From Thermoflexales bacterium (GTDB lineage Bacteria > Chloroflexota > Anaerolineae > S140-20), in NCBI GenBank assembly GCA_015484715.1, contig WFUY01000106.1, forward strand, positions 1 through 5,311: a stretch of 5,311 nucleotides of DNA, in the 5' to 3' direction. Below, one piece after another: positions 4,054-5,311 of this stretch (its first letter is position 1; the number at the start of each line of letters is the position of its first letter). The notes beneath the pieces were generated by a model. That model was not told the origin of the DNA, searched no databases, and saw only the letters and a list, made by a program, of their open reading frames with translations. The position numbers and the translations under genes are program-made.

Positions 4054-5311
4054 TCACTCCCTTGCATCCAAGCGGTGCACGGTAACCCTGTTCAGTTCCA
4101 ACGCATTCCCGATCCTCTTTTCCCCTTGCCAGACGGGCAGCCGCTGCTCCGGTGCTGTCAGCCGGTAGAGGCCGATGACCAGTCGGTACTCCCCCGGCGG
4201 CAGCTCCTGGGGCAGCAGCACGCCGTATCGGTCCACGATGGATTGGCCTACCTCCCAGGTCGTCGTCGGCATCAGCCCACCCCCCGGCTCGCTGTCGGTC
4301 TGGGCCACGATCTGGCCGTTGGCATCGTAGAGGTGGACGAAGACCTTGTACCGCTCGTCGAGAGGAGCGCTCGTCCGCCAGAAGAGAGCGAGCTGGAGGA
4401 TGTCGCCCGGCGGGAGGGGGTTGTTGAGCAGCGTGTAGCCCTCCAGGTGGATCGCCTCGCCGAAGCGGGCTTTCAACGGGGTGGTCGGTGTGTCGGCGAC
4501 GGCCAGCGGAACGGCGTAGACGGCCAGCCGGACGTCGCCCACCCACCGCTCCCCGGCCTTGTAGGTATGGGCCTCCAGCCAGCTCTCGATGAACCGCTCT
4601 GGGTCGGCCTCGGCATCGCCCCAGTAGAGGACGAAGAGCCGGCGGTGTCGCTGCAGGATCGCCTCCAGCTCGGCTTCGGTGCGCTCCGGGATGAGGGGCC
4701 GGTTGCGCGGCAGCGGGTAGACGGGCGCGCCTTGCCGGTGGTAGTAGGTGAAGACCTCCCACTGGTTGGGCGCGTTGAGCAGGATGGCGTCGCCGGGACG
4801 GGCCTGGGCCTCGATCTGGCGGGCGATGGCCCGGTAGTCGGCGCGGGCGTAGGCCGGGTTGAAGTAGAGGTTGTGCAAAGAGCGGCCTGTGTCGAAGAGG
4901 AGAAAGGCAGCCAGCAGGAGCAGAGGGGCCCGCCAGGCGGCCATCGTTGGTCCCCCTTCCCGCAGCACCCAGGCGCCACTGGCCAGCCGCCAGCCGCCCA
5001 CAAGGCCCCGGCCGGCCAGCAGGCCGACGAAGGGGCTGGCGACCAGCAGGAACTTCTGGTAGGCTTCTCGGTAGAGCCCTAGGCCCAGGATGAGTCCGAC
5101 GGGGACCAGGATCAGCAGCAGGGGGACGGCCCAGCGCAAGGTGTAGCGCCGACGGGCCAGGGCCATCGCCCATTCCGTCGCTTCCACTTGGGCCAGGGTC
5201 AGCATCTCCTCTCCCGCTGGGGGGAGAGGGGAGGGCGCTGCCCCATCCGCCGCCTCCGGCCCCGGCAACGCGCTGAGAAGGATGAGGAAGGCGAAGGCGG
5301 CCAAACTACCC
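4054..5311 (-). CDS. C-terminal part of a family-39-type membrane glycosyltransferase (5' end beyond window)
   Basis: The frame is open to the right edge with no convincing start, so about 418 C-terminal residues are visible (numbered from the TTG at 5304). Residues 1-13 are the end of a hydrophobic segment. Further membrane segments are about 58-77, 84-104 and 125-138, with REAYQKFLLVASPFVGLLAGRGL (79-101) resembling the last membrane helices of PMT/GT39 glycosyltransferases. These use lipid-linked sugars at the outer face of the membrane. A soluble region follows: DYRAIARQIEAQARPGDAILLNAPNQWEVFTYY (156-188) and VLYWGDAEADPERF (225-238). A beta-sandwich-like domain ends the protein (about 280-413, GDILQLALFWRTSAP, VFVHLYDANGQIVAQ, PPGEYRLVIGLY). 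The catalytic N-terminal part, where acidic residues would be expected, lies outside, so activity cannot be judged. A palindromic repeat is embedded in frame at 5206-5233. The stop TGA (4056-4054) precedes the transporter start by 13 nt, suggesting one operon. Family assignment is moderate. Confidence 0.65.
   Translation of the reverse strand, partial: GSLAAFAFLILLSALPGPEAADGAAPSPLPPAGEEMLTLAQVEATEWAMALARRRYTLRWAVPLLLILVPVGLILGLGLYREAYQKFLLVASPFVGLLAGRGLVGGWRLASGAWVLREGGPTMAAWRAPLLLLAAFLLFDTGRSLHNLYFNPAYARADYRAIARQIEAQARPGDAILLNAPNQWEVFTYYHRQGAPVYPLPRNRPLIPERTEAELEAILQRHRRLFVLYWGDAEADPERFIESWLEAHTYKAGERWVGDVRLAVYAVPLAVADTPTTPLKARFGEAIHLEGYTLLNNPLPPGDILQLALFWRTSAPLDERYKVFVHLYDANGQIVAQTDSEPGGGLMPTTTWEVGQSIVDRYGVLLPQELPPGEYRLVIGLYRLTAPEQRLPVWQGEKRIGNALELNRVTVHRLDARE
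5206..5233. repeat. Palindromic GGGAGAGG-type repeat inside the glycosyltransferase gene
   Basis: CCTCTCCC (5208-5215) and GGGAGAGG (5222-5229) are perfect inverted arms around a six-base loop, and outer CTC/GAG extends the stem past one extra base. Read in the gene's frame it encodes the stretch around SPLPPAGEE in a loop between hydrophobic segments. Short palindromes of this style recur as dispersed repeats in many bacterial genomes and give such Pro/Gly/Glu-rich peptides. Copy number here cannot be seen. Confidence 0.55.

Noticed and set aside
2688..4085. Long + strand open frame of 465 codons antisense to the transporter
   Set aside because: Its product is a low-complexity run of Gly, Asp, Gln, Glu and His, typical of the antisense of a GC-rich membrane-protein gene. 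The - strand frame has clear family motifs.
3799..5173. Long open frames over the glycosyltransferase in other frames and on the + strand
   Set aside because: Pro/Arg/Gly/Val-rich shadows with no motifs, no ribosome site and no agreement with gene boundaries.

Overview
This is a GC-rich bacterial window, most likely from a Chloroflexota (Anaerolineae-like) genome. That placement is inferred from protein style: the bifunctional-nuclease-family protein, the long lysine/arginine-rich tail of S21, and a family-39-type glycosyltransferase ending in a beta-sandwich. I could not test it by search.

Layout, left to right. Positions 1-143 hold no convincing gene. An extended -10 promoter at 144-171 drives a leader of about 130 nt and then a bifunctional nuclease (DUF151/BFN) family gene on the + strand (311-796). 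A hairpin overlaps its stop codon (795-840). A perfect 10-bp-arm terminator (936-964) lies between it and the convergent rpsU gene for ribosomal protein S21 (992-1204, - strand). That gene starts at GTG and has a strong Shine-Dalgarno. Its near-consensus promoter lies at 1394-1422, so the predicted rpsU mRNA carries a leader of about 180 nt that can fold into a long hairpin. The -10 box of this promoter overlaps the start codon of the divergent + strand gene.

That divergent gene (1394-2215) is a LipM-type octanoyltransferase / lipoate-protein ligase family protein with a conserved cysteine and the RRxTGGRA motif. It ends 4 bases before the convergent end of a - strand pair. The first gene of the pair, reading leftward, is the 3' part of a membrane glycosyltransferase (4054-5311, cut by the window edge). 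The second is an ArsB/P-protein/SLC13-like ion transporter (2220-4040) fused to an N-terminal lipobox and an extracytoplasmic beta-sandwich-like domain. The two are separated by 13 nt and are probably cotranscribed.

The genes are mostly housekeeping or membrane functions rather than one pathway: translation (S21), lipoyl cofactor attachment (LipM-like), ion transport and envelope glycosylation. I see no CRISPR, insertion sequence, tRNA, rRNA or defence module. The points most worth a second look are the lipoprotein-transporter fusion, which also lacks both family Asp-Asn motifs; the rpsU/lipM promoter-start overlap with its potentially switchable rpsU leader; and a palindromic repeat embedded in frame in the glycosyltransferase gene.
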